In this document: positions 45,096 to 53,357 of the stretch, in pieces
How the letters are laid out: every line of letters starts with the position of its first letter
Numbering within the stretch: the first letter of the stretch is position 1
Assembly (NCBI RefSeq): GCF_019207085.1
Contig: NZ_JAATOM010000016.1
Span: forward strand, 84,323-148,322
Source: Variovorax sp. dw_308
GTDB lineage: Bacteria > Pseudomonadota > Gammaproteobacteria > Burkholderiales > Burkholderiaceae_C
DNA length: 64,000 nt
Direction: 5' to 3'
Made by a program: the position numbers and the translations under genes
Notes under the pieces: generated by a model
What the model was told of the DNA's origin: nothing
The model's database searches: none
What the model saw: the letters and a program-made list of their open reading frames with translations, nothing else

Positions 45096-46274
45096 TCAGC
45101 CCAGCGCCTGGCTTTCCATGCTGCGCGCGATGAGCTCCTTCATCACCTCGTTGCTGCCGCCATAGATGCGGCCCACGCGCGCGTCGGCGTACATGCGGGC
45201 GATGGGGTACTCGTTCATGTAGCCGTAGCCGCCGAAGAGCTGCAGGCATTCGTCGATGACCTTGCACAGCGTGTCGCTGACCCACCACTTGGCCATGGCC
45301 GAGGTCGGCAAATCAAGCTCGCCCTTCATCGCGCGCAGCACGCAGTCGTCGACGAAGCTCTGCGCGATGGTGGCGTGGGTCTGGCATTCGGCCAGCTTGA
45401 AGCGCGTGTTCTGCATCTTCATCAGGGTCTCGCCGAAGACCTTGCGCTGGGTGACGTAGGCCATCGTCTCCTGCACCGCGCGCTGCATCGTGGCGACGCC
45501 GCCGGTGGCGACGATGAGGCGCTCGCGCGGCAACTGGTTCATGAGTTGCGCGAAGCCCTTGCCCTCTTCCGTGCCCAGCAGTTGCTCGCAGGGCACGCGC
45601 ATGTCGTCGAAGAAGAGTTCGCAGGTGTCGATGCTGTGCTGGCCGATCTTGTCGTGCAGCTTGCCGCGCCGGAAGCCCTGCTGGTCCTTTGTCTCGACGA
45701 CGATGATCGACAGGCCCTTGCCGCCCTTCTCCGCGCCGGTGCGCGCCACCACGCAGACCAGGTCGGCATGCCAGCCGTTGGTGATGAAGACCTTGCTGCC
45801 GTTGATGACGTAGTGGTCGCCATCGGCCGAAGCCTCGCGCCGTGCGGTGGTGCGCAGCGCCTGCAGATCGGTGCCTGCGCCGGGCTCGGTCATGGCGATG
45901 GCCGCGACCATTTCGCCGGTCGCCATCTTCGGCAGCCAGCGGCGCTTCTGCGCCTCCGTGCCGAATTGCAGGATGTAGTGCGCGACGATGCCCGAATGCA
46001 CGTTGTTGGAGCCGCCGCCGACCATCGCGTTCATCTGCGACCGCAGGATCACCGCTTCATGCCGGAAGTCGCCGCCGCCACCGCCGTATTCCTCGGGGAT
46101 GCTGATGCACAGAAGGCCCGCCGCGCCGAGCTTGTTCCAGTAGTGGCGGTCGGCCAGGTGCTCGTCACGCCAGCGCTGCTCGTTGGGAACGGCCTCGCGC
46201 TCGAAGAAGCGTGAGGCGTTGTCGGCCAGCAGTTCCAGGTCTTCCGTCATCCAGGGGGATTGGCGTGTTTGCAT
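45096..46274 (-). CDS. Acyl-CoA dehydrogenase
   Basis: The 392-residue flavoenzyme introduces a double bond into an acyl-CoA, passing electrons to ETF. AMTEPGAGTDL, the FAD region VINGSKVFITNGW and the C-terminal QLFGGYGYMNEYPIARMYAD are typical. The position that holds the catalytic Glu in short- and medium-chain enzymes is Gly here (YGGSNEVMKE); instead E251 in PRERLIVA matches the base of isovaleryl- and long-chain-type enzymes, hinting at a branched or bulky substrate. It follows the thiolase by 14 bases in the operon. Confidence 0.93.
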   Translation of the reverse strand: MQTRQSPWMTEDLELLADNASRFFEREAVPNEQRWRDEHLADRHYWNKLGAAGLLCISIPEEYGGGGGDFRHEAVILRSQMNAMVGGGSNNVHSGIVAHYILQFGTEAQKRRWLPKMATGEMVAAIAMTEPGAGTDLQALRTTARREASADGDHYVINGSKVFITNGWHADLVCVVARTGAEKGGKGLSIIVVETKDQQGFRRGKLHDKIGQHSIDTCELFFDDMRVPCEQLLGTEEGKGFAQLMNQLPRERLIVATGGVATMQRAVQETMAYVTQRKVFGETLMKMQNTRFKLAECQTHATIAQSFVDDCVLRAMKGELDLPTSAMAKWWVSDTLCKVIDECLQLFGGYGYMNEYPIARMYADARVGRIYGGSNEVMKELIARSMESQALG

Positions 46275-46288
46275 GTGTGCTCTCGGGT

Positions 46289-47491
46289 TCAAGCGCCGTA
46301 TGCGCCGACGATGGTGACGGACGAGACGTTCTGGCTCGGGAATCCGCCCAGGTTGTGCGTCATGCCGAAGGTCGGGTTGGCGCGCTGGCGCGCACCGGCG
46401 CGGCCGCCGAGTTGCAGGTACATCTCGTAGATCATGCGCAGGCCCGATGCACCGATCGGGTGGCCAAAACACTTCAGGCCGCCGTCGATCTGGCAGGGCA
46501 CCTTGCCGTCGGCGTCGTAGAAGCCGTCGAGCACGTCGCGGATGGCGGTGCCCTCGTCGGACAGCAGCAGGTCTTCCATCGTCACCAGTTCGGTCACGGA
46601 GAAGCAGTCGTGCACGTCGACCAGCGAGACCTGTTCGCGTGGCCGGGTGATGCCGGCTTCCTTGTACGCACGTGCGGCGGCGACGCGGGTGGTCGCGAAG
46701 TACGAGCCGTCCCATTTGCCGAGTTGCAGTTCCTCGCCGTTCGATACCGCGAGTTGCAGCGCCTTCACCGCGACCAGGTCCTTCTTGCCGAGGCTGCGCG
46801 CGATCTCGGGCGTGGTGACGATGGCGCAGGCCGAGCCGTCGGATACGCCGCAGCAGTCGAACAGGCCCAGCGGGTCGGCGATCATCGGCGCGTTGAGCAC
46901 GTCCTGTTCGCTGATCGCGTTGCGCAGGTGCGCCTTGTCGTTCTTCGCCGCGTTGGCATGGCTCTTGACCGAGATGTGCGCCATTGCGCGCTTCAGGTCG
47001 CCGGCATCGACACCGTGCTTGGCGCGGTAGGCGCTCGCCAGTTGCGCGAACGAACCGGGCGCGGAGATGTTCGCCCAATGAAGGTTGTTGAGCGCGCCGC
47101 GGCCGCGTTGCGGCAGGCCGCCGTAGCCGGTGTCCTTGAGCTTCTCCACACCCAGCGCGAGCGCGATGTCCGCCGCGCCCGATGCAACGGCGTAGCACGC
47201 GCCTCTAAAGGCTTCGGTGCCGGTCGCGCAGTAGTTCTCGACGCGCGTCACGGGGATGTACGGCAGCCGCAGCGTCATCGCCAGCGGCACCGACGACAGC
47301 CCGACATGCTGCTCCGCGATCGCGGTGCCAAGCCATGCGGCCTCGATGCGATCGCGCTCGATGCCGGCGTCCGCCAGCGCCTCCTCGAAAGCCTCGACCA
47401 TGAGGTCTTCCGCATTGCAGTCCCAGCGCTCGCCGAAGCGCGAGCAGCCCATGCCGAGGACGACGACCTTGTCTTTGATTCCGGTGGCCAT
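46289..47491 (-). CDS. Thiolase-family acetyl-CoA acetyltransferase (SCP2-thiolase-like)
   Basis: The 400-residue protein is a thiolase of the SCP-x/archaeal type. Its nucleophile is C88 in VENYCATGTEAF, with HDCFSVTEL and the C-terminal CFGHPIGASG supplying the other catalytic His and Cys. It would cleave a 3-ketoacyl-CoA with CoA, or run the condensation in reverse. AAGGAG lies before the ATG at 47491; an upstream in-frame start is out of line with the family. It directly follows, by 13 bases, an HMG-CoA-synthase-like/DUF35 fusion, and thiolases of this type are known to work in complex with DUF35 partners. Confidence 0.92.
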   Translation of the reverse strand: MATGIKDKVVVLGMGCSRFGERWDCNAEDLMVEAFEEALADAGIERDRIEAAWLGTAIAEQHVGLSSVPLAMTLRLPYIPVTRVENYCATGTEAFRGACYAVASGAADIALALGVEKLKDTGYGGLPQRGRGALNNLHWANISAPGSFAQLASAYRAKHGVDAGDLKRAMAHISVKSHANAAKNDKAHLRNAISEQDVLNAPMIADPLGLFDCCGVSDGSACAIVTTPEIARSLGKKDLVAVKALQLAVSNGEELQLGKWDGSYFATTRVAAARAYKEAGITRPREQVSLVDVHDCFSVTELVTMEDLLLSDEGTAIRDVLDGFYDADGKVPCQIDGGLKCFGHPIGASGLRMIYEMYLQLGGRAGARQRANPTFGMTHNLGGFPSQNVSSVTIVGAYGA

Positions 47492-47504
47492 GAAGCGCTC
47501 CTTG

Positions 47505-48959
47505 TCAGCTTTGCGCAGGCACGGCTTGCACCGGCTGCGCTTTCCAGAAATAACGTTGGAAACCGCGCGCGGCATCCACATCCTTGATGCGGAAGGCCAT
47601 GCGCATCGGCGTGCCGACGTCGACCGTGGCCACGTCGGTGAAGTCGGCCATCATCCGCCCGCCCTCGTCGAACTGCACCATGCCGTACCAGGCCGGTGGA
47701 TCGGGGCTGTAGGTGAGTTGGTCGGCGGTGTACGAAAGCACCTTGGCGCGCGATTCGGCGAAGGGGTGGTCGTCCTGGCTGTCGAGCGACTTGCAGCTCG
47801 GCTCGGCGCAGTAGCGTTGCTGTGGGTACTGCACCGTGCCACAGTTGCGGCACTTGCCGCCGATGAGGCCGAGCAGCGCATCGCGGTTGCGGTAGGCGGT
47901 GCTTTGCGGCGTGAGCTTGTCGGCCTCGGCGCGCATGCCGCGCTCGACGTCGACGAGGCCGTTGATGGTGAGGTAGCGCATGTAGTTGCCGTCCTCGGTG
48001 CGGCGCGCGAGTGCGGCGCTCACGCTTCCGCCCGAGGCGCGTTGCGCGATGGCAGGCGTCGCCTCGAGCACCACCGCATCGCAGCCCTGGCCGAAGGCGG
48101 CGACGACGATGATGTCGCCGGGCTTCGCGCTTTCGAGTGCGTGCGCCAGCATCAGCAAGGCATGCGCCGCGCCGGTGTCGCCACAGGTGGCGGCGAAGTT
48201 GTCGCGCACCGCGCTGTCGGGGATGCCGACCTTCTTCGCCACGCCTGCCCCCACGCGCGACAGCGTGCAGGGCATGCAGAAGTGCGCCACGGCCGAGGCC
48301 TCGACGCCGGCGGCCTGCAAGGCGGCATTGACTGCCGCGGGCACGATCTTGAAGTAGCCCTCGTCGCGGATCCACCGCTCTTCCCAGGCGTAGTCATGCG
48401 ACTGGTCGTGCATGCGGTACTGGTGCACGAAGTCGACCGTGTGGCTGTGCGCTGCGCGCAGCGTGGCGATGGGCGTGCCGGTGCCGACGAGCATCGCGGC
48501 TGCGCCGTCGCCATAGGCCATCTCCTGCGTACTGGCGGCCTTGGCCTGGCGCTTGTCTGCCGCCATGACAAGGGTCTGGCCGTTGCCTTGCAGCGCCTGG
48601 ATCAGTGCAGAGGTGCCGGCGCGCATGCTGCCGCCCGCGTCCTGCGCGCCCACGTTGTCGGCCAGGCCCAATGCGCCGGTTGCGATGCCGGCGTTGAGCC
48701 GGTCGGCGAAGGGGTGCGTCGTCGATGCGAGCACGGCGTGGGTGATCTTCGAACGGTCAAAGCCGGCGAGACCATCGCGCGCGGCTTCGATGCCCATCGT
48801 GATCGCGTCTTCGTCCCAGTTGGCGATGGCACGCTCGCCCTTCGCCTGACCCTTGAGGCCGGGGTTGAACCAGGTGTTGGCAGAGGCGATGGCCTTGCGC
48901 TGGAGGCGTCGCCACGGGAGGTAGGCGCCGAATGAAAGGATGCCGCGGTCCTGCGTCAT
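47505..48959 (-). CDS. HMG-CoA-synthase/KAS III-like protein fused to a DUF35 zinc-ribbon/OB domain, altered active site
   Basis: The 484-residue protein has an N-terminal thiolase-fold domain (about 1-345) resembling archaeal HMG-CoA synthase, with STTHPFADRL and AKPGDIIVVAAFGQGCDAVV. The C-terminal DUF35 part has a rubredoxin-like zinc ribbon, C370-x2-C373 and C384-x4-C389, then an OB fold. By my alignment from memory, the nucleophilic Cys of the family (in a C-x-A-G-T motif) is Met112 in SMRAGTSAL, and the catalytic His in the H-Q-P-N motif is Cys228 in FCMPC. So ordinary Claisen condensation is doubtful. It may be a scaffold or have changed chemistry. It is 13 bases ahead of the thiolase gene and 30 after the MaoC gene. 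Confidence 0.85.
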   Translation of the reverse strand: MTQDRGILSFGAYLPWRRLQRKAIASANTWFNPGLKGQAKGERAIANWDEDAITMGIEAARDGLAGFDRSKITHAVLASTTHPFADRLNAGIATGALGLADNVGAQDAGGSMRAGTSALIQALQGNGQTLVMAADKRQAKAASTQEMAYGDGAAAMLVGTGTPIATLRAAHSHTVDFVHQYRMHDQSHDYAWEERWIRDEGYFKIVPAAVNAALQAAGVEASAVAHFCMPCTLSRVGAGVAKKVGIPDSAVRDNFAATCGDTGAAHALLMLAHALESAKPGDIIVVAAFGQGCDAVVLEATPAIAQRASGGSVSAALARRTEDGNYMRYLTINGLVDVERGMRAEADKLTPQSTAYRNRDALLGLIGGKCRNCGTVQYPQQRYCAEPSCKSLDSQDDHPFAESRAKVLSYTADQLTYSPDPPAWYGMVQFDEGGRMMADFTDVATVDVGTPMRMAFRIKDVDAARGFQRYFWKAQPVQAVPAQS

Positions 48960-48989
48960 GCTGGGTCTTTCGTGTTGGATGTCAAAGGT

Positions 48990-49874
48990 TCAGGCGCCGA
49001 TGTCGGCGGTGCCGTGCGACAGCACGACGACGTCGCGCTCCAGCGAGCGCGCTCGGAACTGCACGCGGGCGCCATCGCGCCAGATCTCGGTGCGCACGGT
49101 TTCGCCGGGGTACATCGGGCTGGCAAAGCGCAGGCCGATCGAACGCAGGCGCGTCGGGTCGTAGTCGCAGCAGGTGCGCAGGATCGCGTGGCCCGCCACG
49201 CCGAAGCTGGCCAGGCCGTGCAGGATGGGCTGCTTGAAGCCCGCCGCGCGTGCCACGGCCGGGTCGGCATGCAGCGGGTTGAGGTCGGCGCACAGGCGGT
49301 AGAGCAGCGCGGCTTGCGGCATCGTGGGCAGGTCGCACACGATGTCGGGCGCACGGTCGGGCGTGGCGGGCTTGGCCTTGGGCGCAGGGTCGCCGCCAGC
49401 GGGGCCGTTGCCCGGTGTTTCGGCGAAGCCGCCGTCGCCGCGGCAGAAGGTCAGGCCTTCCAGCGTGGCCAGCAGCGCGCCGGTGGCCTTGTCGTGCAGC
49501 GTGCGTTCGGCCACGAGTAGCGCGCCCTTGTCACGCCCCTTGTCGACGATGGACGTGACTTTCAGGCGGCCCACCACGGTGGCACCCACCGGGATGGGTT
49601 GGTGGATCGTCAGGCTCTGCTCGCCGTGCAGCACCTTCACCCAATCCACGCCCGAGTCAGGCTCCTTGAGCCAGAAGCCCGGCGTGGCCAACACCACCGG
49701 CATGGTGGGCGCGGCACGCATCTGCTGCTCGTAGACGAAGGGCAACTGCCGCTCGTCCAGCGGGTCGTGGCCGAAGCCGACGCCCAGGGCGTAGAGGGCG
49801 CTGTCTTTCCAGGTGTACGTCTGCTCGATGTCGGGGAAGACGCGGTTGCGTAGCTTTTGGTAATCGATGGGCAT
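48990..49874 (-). CDS. MaoC-family (R)-type enoyl-CoA hydratase, double hot-dog
   Basis: The 294-residue protein holds two hot-dog folds, as in eukaryote-like hydratase 2. The C-terminal half has the hydratase 2 motif ADLNPLHADPAVA with D197, N199 and H202, followed by QPILHGLASFG. The N-terminal half lacks the motif and is structural. It hydrates 2-enoyl-CoA. The ATG at 49874 begins PIDYQKLRN, which fits the family; an upstream in-frame extension lies in repeat DNA. A CCCTCTCCC palindrome separates it from the SDR gene, but strand and spacing suggest one operon. Confidence 0.92.
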   Translation of the reverse strand: MPIDYQKLRNRVFPDIEQTYTWKDSALYALGVGFGHDPLDERQLPFVYEQQMRAAPTMPVVLATPGFWLKEPDSGVDWVKVLHGEQSLTIHQPIPVGATVVGRLKVTSIVDKGRDKGALLVAERTLHDKATGALLATLEGLTFCRGDGGFAETPGNGPAGGDPAPKAKPATPDRAPDIVCDLPTMPQAALLYRLCADLNPLHADPAVARAAGFKQPILHGLASFGVAGHAILRTCCDYDPTRLRSIGLRFASPMYPGETVRTEIWRDGARVQFRARSLERDVVVLSHGTADIGA

Positions 49875-49923
49875 GGGCTCGATGGCGCGGATGAAGTGGG
49901 CGTATGGAGTGCGAGCGCCGCGG

Positions 49924-49959
49924 CCCCTCACCCCGGCCCTCTCCCGGAGGGAGAGGGAG
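49924..49959. repeat. CCCTCTCCC-type palindromic repeat
   Basis: CCCCTCACCCCGGCCCTCTC followed by CCGGAGGGAGAGGGAG is another copy of the palindrome found at 14519-14741 and 18981-19017. It lies inside the operon between the SDR and MaoC genes, where it could stabilise or attenuate the transcript. Confidence 0.75.
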
Positions 49960-49974
49960 AAAGAGTGGATGGGA

Positions 49975-50889
49975 TCAGATCGGGTCCCAGCAGAACACGT
50001 CGGCGCTGCGTTCCAGCGGTGTGAAGCCCGCCTTCAATGCCGGCATCGCATGGTCCGCCACCGTCTGTGGCGTCCAGCCTTCGCCGCGGTGCACGCCACG
50101 CATCGGGCGGATCTGGTTGAACAGGAAGATCTCGTTGGCGCGCACGGTGAAGATCTGGCCCGACACCTCCTTGGCCGCGTCCGAGCACAGGTACACGACC
50201 AGCGGCGCGATCTTGTTCGTCTCCATCCGCTTCATGCGCTCGACGCGCTGCTTCTCTTCCGGCGTCTCGGTCGGGATGGTGCCGATCAGGCGGCTCCACG
50301 CAAACGGCGCGATGCAGTTGGAGCGCACGTTGTAGCGCTGCATGTCGAGCGCGATGTTGCGCGACAGGCCGACGATGCCGAGCTTGGCCGCCGCGTAGTT
50401 GACCTGGCCGAAGTTGCCGATCAGCCCCGAGGTCGAGGTCATGTGCAGGTAGGCGCCGCTGCCCTGTTCCTTGAAGTGGTTGGCGGCTGCACGCGCCACG
50501 TAGAAGCTGCCGTTGAGGTGCACGTCGATGACCGCTTTCCACTCCTCCGGGCTCATGCGGAAGAACATGCGATCCCGCAGGATGCCGGCGTTGTTGACCA
50601 CGCCGTCGATGCGGCCGAAGTGGTCGAGCGCGGTCTGCACGATGCGGTTGGCCGCGTTCCATTCCGACACGCTCTCGGTGCTGGCCACCGCCTCGCCGCC
50701 GGCCGCGCGGATCTCGTTGACCACCGCCTGCGCCGGGCCGGCATCGCTGCCCTCGCCGCTGCCGCTGGTGCCCAGGTCGTTGACCACCACCTTGGCGCCT
50801 TCGGCCGCCATCGCCAGCGCAATGTCGCGCCCGATGCCGTTGCCTGCACCGGTCACCACGACGACCTTGTTCTCCATCATGTTTGCCAT
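49975..50889 (-). CDS. Short-chain dehydrogenase/reductase, 3-hydroxyacyl-CoA dehydrogenase-like
   Basis: The 304-residue SDR has the cofactor motif TGAGNGIG (residues 13-20), NNAGIL, and the catalytic S152, Y165 and K169 (VNYAAAKLG). NDLGTSGSGEGSDAGPAQAV is characteristic of the SDR domain of MFE-2-type 3-hydroxyacyl-CoA dehydrogenases, which pair with MaoC hydratases such as the next gene. The protein is longer than a minimal SDR, with a C-terminal segment of about 60 residues (RPMRGVHRGEGWTPQTVADH). AGGAG lies before the start. It heads the minus-strand arm of the catabolic island. Confidence 0.92.
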   Translation of the reverse strand: MANMMENKVVVVTGAGNGIGRDIALAMAAEGAKVVVNDLGTSGSGEGSDAGPAQAVVNEIRAAGGEAVASTESVSEWNAANRIVQTALDHFGRIDGVVNNAGILRDRMFFRMSPEEWKAVIDVHLNGSFYVARAAANHFKEQGSGAYLHMTSTSGLIGNFGQVNYAAAKLGIVGLSRNIALDMQRYNVRSNCIAPFAWSRLIGTIPTETPEEKQRVERMKRMETNKIAPLVVYLCSDAAKEVSGQIFTVRANEIFLFNQIRPMRGVHRGEGWTPQTVADHAMPALKAGFTPLERSADVFCWDPI

Positions 50890-50927
50890 GTCGAGTCTCC
50901 TGATATTGCGTTATTTCGGGACGATAG

Positions 50928-50944
50928 TATCGAAAATATCGATA
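50928..50944. promoter_or_regulatory. Palindromic operator candidate in the divergent SDR/CoA-transferase region
   Basis: TATCGA-AAATA-TCGATA is a perfect 6-base dyad with a 5-base centre, 38 bases before the SDR start and 43 bases before the CoA-transferase start. An AT-rich palindrome of this size in a GC-rich divergent promoter region is typical of TetR-, GntR- or MarR-type sites. No regulator gene is adjacent; the nearest are the LysR gene at 43025 and the NarL-type gene at 54720. Confidence 0.5.
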
Positions 50945-50987
50945 CATGTCATGATGTTGAACCCCTCACATCGCGAACTGGCAAGAA

Positions 50988-52289
50988 ATGAGACAAGCAG
51001 GCGAGCCTTTGCTGCAGGACTGGATCCGGCCCGGCGACACCGTCATGTGGGGCCAGGGCACGGCCGAGCCATTGACGCTGACGCAAGCCCTGGTGGCGCA
51101 ACGCGCGTCGATCGCGCGCCACGGTCGTGTGCGCGTGTGGGTAGGACTGGGTTTCGGGGGCACCTTGCAGCCGGAGCATGCCGACTGCCTCGACTTCGTG
51201 GGCTATATCTCCGGCGCATCGCAGCGCGGCCTGGCACAGGCCGGCGTGCTCGACGTGCTGCCAGTGCACTACTCGCAGTTGCCCGCGATGATCCGGGGCG
51301 GCGCGCTGAAGGTCGACGTACTGATGCTGCAGGTGCCGCCGCCCGGCGCCGACGGGCGCTACCAACTGGGCCTGGCGCACGAATACCTGGGCGCAGCGCT
51401 GGAAGTGGCGCGCACGGTGCTGGTCGAGGTGCATCCCGACCTGCCGCAATTGCATGGCGGCCCGGGCATTGGCCCGGAGCGCGTGGCTGCCTGCTTCGAG
51501 GCGCGTCATCCGATCGTCGACGCGCCGGCCGCGCGCATCGGTCCGGTCGAGCAGGCCATCGCCGCGCACATCGCCGCGCTGGTGGAAGACGGCGCGACGC
51601 TGCAGCTGGGCATCGGCGCCGTGCCGGAGGCAGTGCCCGCTGCGCTGCTCGACCGCCGCGACCTGGGCCTGCACAGCGGCGCGGCCGGCGACGGCATCGT
51701 CGCGCTGGCCGAATCGGGCGCACTCACGCATGCGCGCAAGATTGTGGACAAGGGCGTCGGCGTGCTCGGCATCCTGCTCGGGGGACGGCGGCTGCGCGAG
51801 TTCGCCCACCGCAACACGAGCCTGCGGCTGTGCGGCACCGAGTACACGCATGACCCCGAGGTGCTGGACGCGCAGGAGCGGCTGGTGGCCATCAACGGCG
51901 CCATCGAGGTCGACCTGACCGGTCAGGTCAATGCCGAGGTGGCCGACGGCGTCTACGTCGGCGCGGTCGGCGGGGCGGTCGATTTCCTGCGTGGCGCGCG
52001 TCGCAGCCGGGGCGGCCTGCCCATCGTCGGGCTGCCGGCCCGCGCGGGTGCGCGCAGCCGCATCGTCCTGAACCTGGCCGGGCCGGTGAGCACCTCGCGC
52101 GCCGACGCGGGGCTCATCGTGACCGAATACGGTGTGGCCGACCTGCGCGACCAGCCGCTGTCGGTGCGCGTGCGCCGCATGATCGCCATCGCCGCGCCCG
52201 AGCATCGCGAGGCCCTGGAGCGCGAGTCGTATACGCTGCTGGCGCGAGCGGGAGCCGCCCTGGGCCCCGCCGCGTTCCGGGAGGCGTAG
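50988..52289 (+). CDS. Acetyl-CoA hydrolase/transferase family CoA-transferase
   Basis: The 433-residue protein belongs to the class I CoA-transferases related to 4-hydroxybutyrate CoA-transferase and Ach1. The region INGAIEVDLTGQVNAEVADG contains the conserved segment of the active site, followed by GGAVDFLRGARRS and GLIVTEYGVADLRDQPL. It would move CoA between an acyl-CoA and a free acid, which would activate the substrate of the pathway without ATP. The ribosome site before 50988 is weak. It is divergent from the SDR-to-Bug operon and leads the plus-strand arm. Confidence 0.9.
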   Translation: MRQAGEPLLQDWIRPGDTVMWGQGTAEPLTLTQALVAQRASIARHGRVRVWVGLGFGGTLQPEHADCLDFVGYISGASQRGLAQAGVLDVLPVHYSQLPAMIRGGALKVDVLMLQVPPPGADGRYQLGLAHEYLGAALEVARTVLVEVHPDLPQLHGGPGIGPERVAACFEARHPIVDAPAARIGPVEQAIAAHIAALVEDGATLQLGIGAVPEAVPAALLDRRDLGLHSGAAGDGIVALAESGALTHARKIVDKGVGVLGILLGGRRLREFAHRNTSLRLCGTEYTHDPEVLDAQERLVAINGAIEVDLTGQVNAEVADGVYVGAVGGAVDFLRGARRSRGGLPIVGLPARAGARSRIVLNLAGPVSTSRADAGLIVTEYGVADLRDQPLSVRVRRMIAIAAPEHREALERESYTLLARAGAALGPAAFREA

Positions 52290-52353
52290 CGCGCAACGCA
52301 GTCGAGTGCCGGCGCGCGTCCTCCTTTCCCGGTCATCAAGGAGGCAACGACAA

Positions 52354-53343
52354 ATGAACCCGAACACCCGTTTCACCCGCCGCGGCGCCGCCGCCCTCGC
52401 GCTCACAGGACTGGCCGCCGGCCGCGCCGCGTGGGCACAGGACAGCCAGCCCGTGACCATCATCGTTCCCTACCCGGCCGGCGGCGCGTCCGACATCGTT
52501 GCGCGGCGCATCGCACCGCATCTCGCGCAGGCATTGAAGATGCCGGTGGTGGTCCAGAACATCCCGGGGGCCGGCGGCGCGATCGGCGCACAGAAGCTGC
52601 TGGCGTCGCCGGCGGATGGCCGCACGCTGTTCTACGGATCGCCGAACGAGCTGATCCTGGTGCCGACGCTGAATGCCGCCGTCAAGTACAAGCCGACTGC
52701 GTTCGTACCTGTGGGCATCACCACCCGCACGCCGATGATCCTGGTCGCCCGCACCGGACTGCCCGTGAAGAATGCCGACGAGTTGCAGAAGTACGCCAGG
52801 AACGCACCGCGCGAGCTGACGTACGGCAGCGTGGGCGCAGGCTCATTCCAGCATGTGCTGGGCGCCCACATCGGCGCGTTGATGGGCGTGAAGCTGCTGC
52901 ACGTGCCCTACACCGGCGCGGCGCCGATGTACAGCGACATGCTCGGCCAGCAAGTGGACATTGCCGTCGCGACGCTCAGTGGCGGCGCGCTGGACTACGT
53001 CAAGGGCGGAAAGGTGACGTCGCTGGGCATGCTCACCCGCGAGCGCAGCCCGCTGGCGCCGCAATTCGCCACGGTGCAGGAAAGCCACGCGCTCAAGGGC
53101 GTGAACTTCACGACCTGGGGCGGCCTGTTCGTGCGGGCGACCACGCCTGCGCCGCTGGTGGAGCGCCTGCAGGCCGCGTTCCGGGAAGCCATCGCGGTGA
53201 CCACGTTGCGGGCCGGCATCCGGTCCGGCGGCAGCGAACCGATGCCGCCGATGACGGCGGCCGAGCGACATAAGCTCTATCGTGACGACGCGGCGCGCTA
53301 CGCCAAGCTCGTCAAGGACCTGAACATCCGCATCGAACCTTAA
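52354..53343 (+). CDS. Bug-family (TctC-like) periplasmic solute receptor
   Basis: The 329-residue receptor has an Arg-containing leader (FTRRGAAALALTGLAAGRAA, cut after AWA). The mature protein opens QPVTIIVPYPAGGASDIVAR and contains VVVQNIPGAGGAIGAQKLLA, both Bug signatures. AAGGAGG lies ten bases before the ATG at 52354. It is the second such receptor in the island and differs clearly from the one at 44071, so the two may bind related but distinct acids. It precedes an amidohydrolase by 14 bases. Confidence 0.93.
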   Translation: MNPNTRFTRRGAAALALTGLAAGRAAWAQDSQPVTIIVPYPAGGASDIVARRIAPHLAQALKMPVVVQNIPGAGGAIGAQKLLASPADGRTLFYGSPNELILVPTLNAAVKYKPTAFVPVGITTRTPMILVARTGLPVKNADELQKYARNAPRELTYGSVGAGSFQHVLGAHIGALMGVKLLHVPYTGAAPMYSDMLGQQVDIAVATLSGGALDYVKGGKVTSLGMLTRERSPLAPQFATVQESHALKGVNFTTWGGLFVRATTPAPLVERLQAAFREAIAVTTLRAGIRSGGSEPMPPMTAAERHKLYRDDAARYAKLVKDLNIRIEP

Positions 53344-53357
53344 GGAAAAAACTACTC

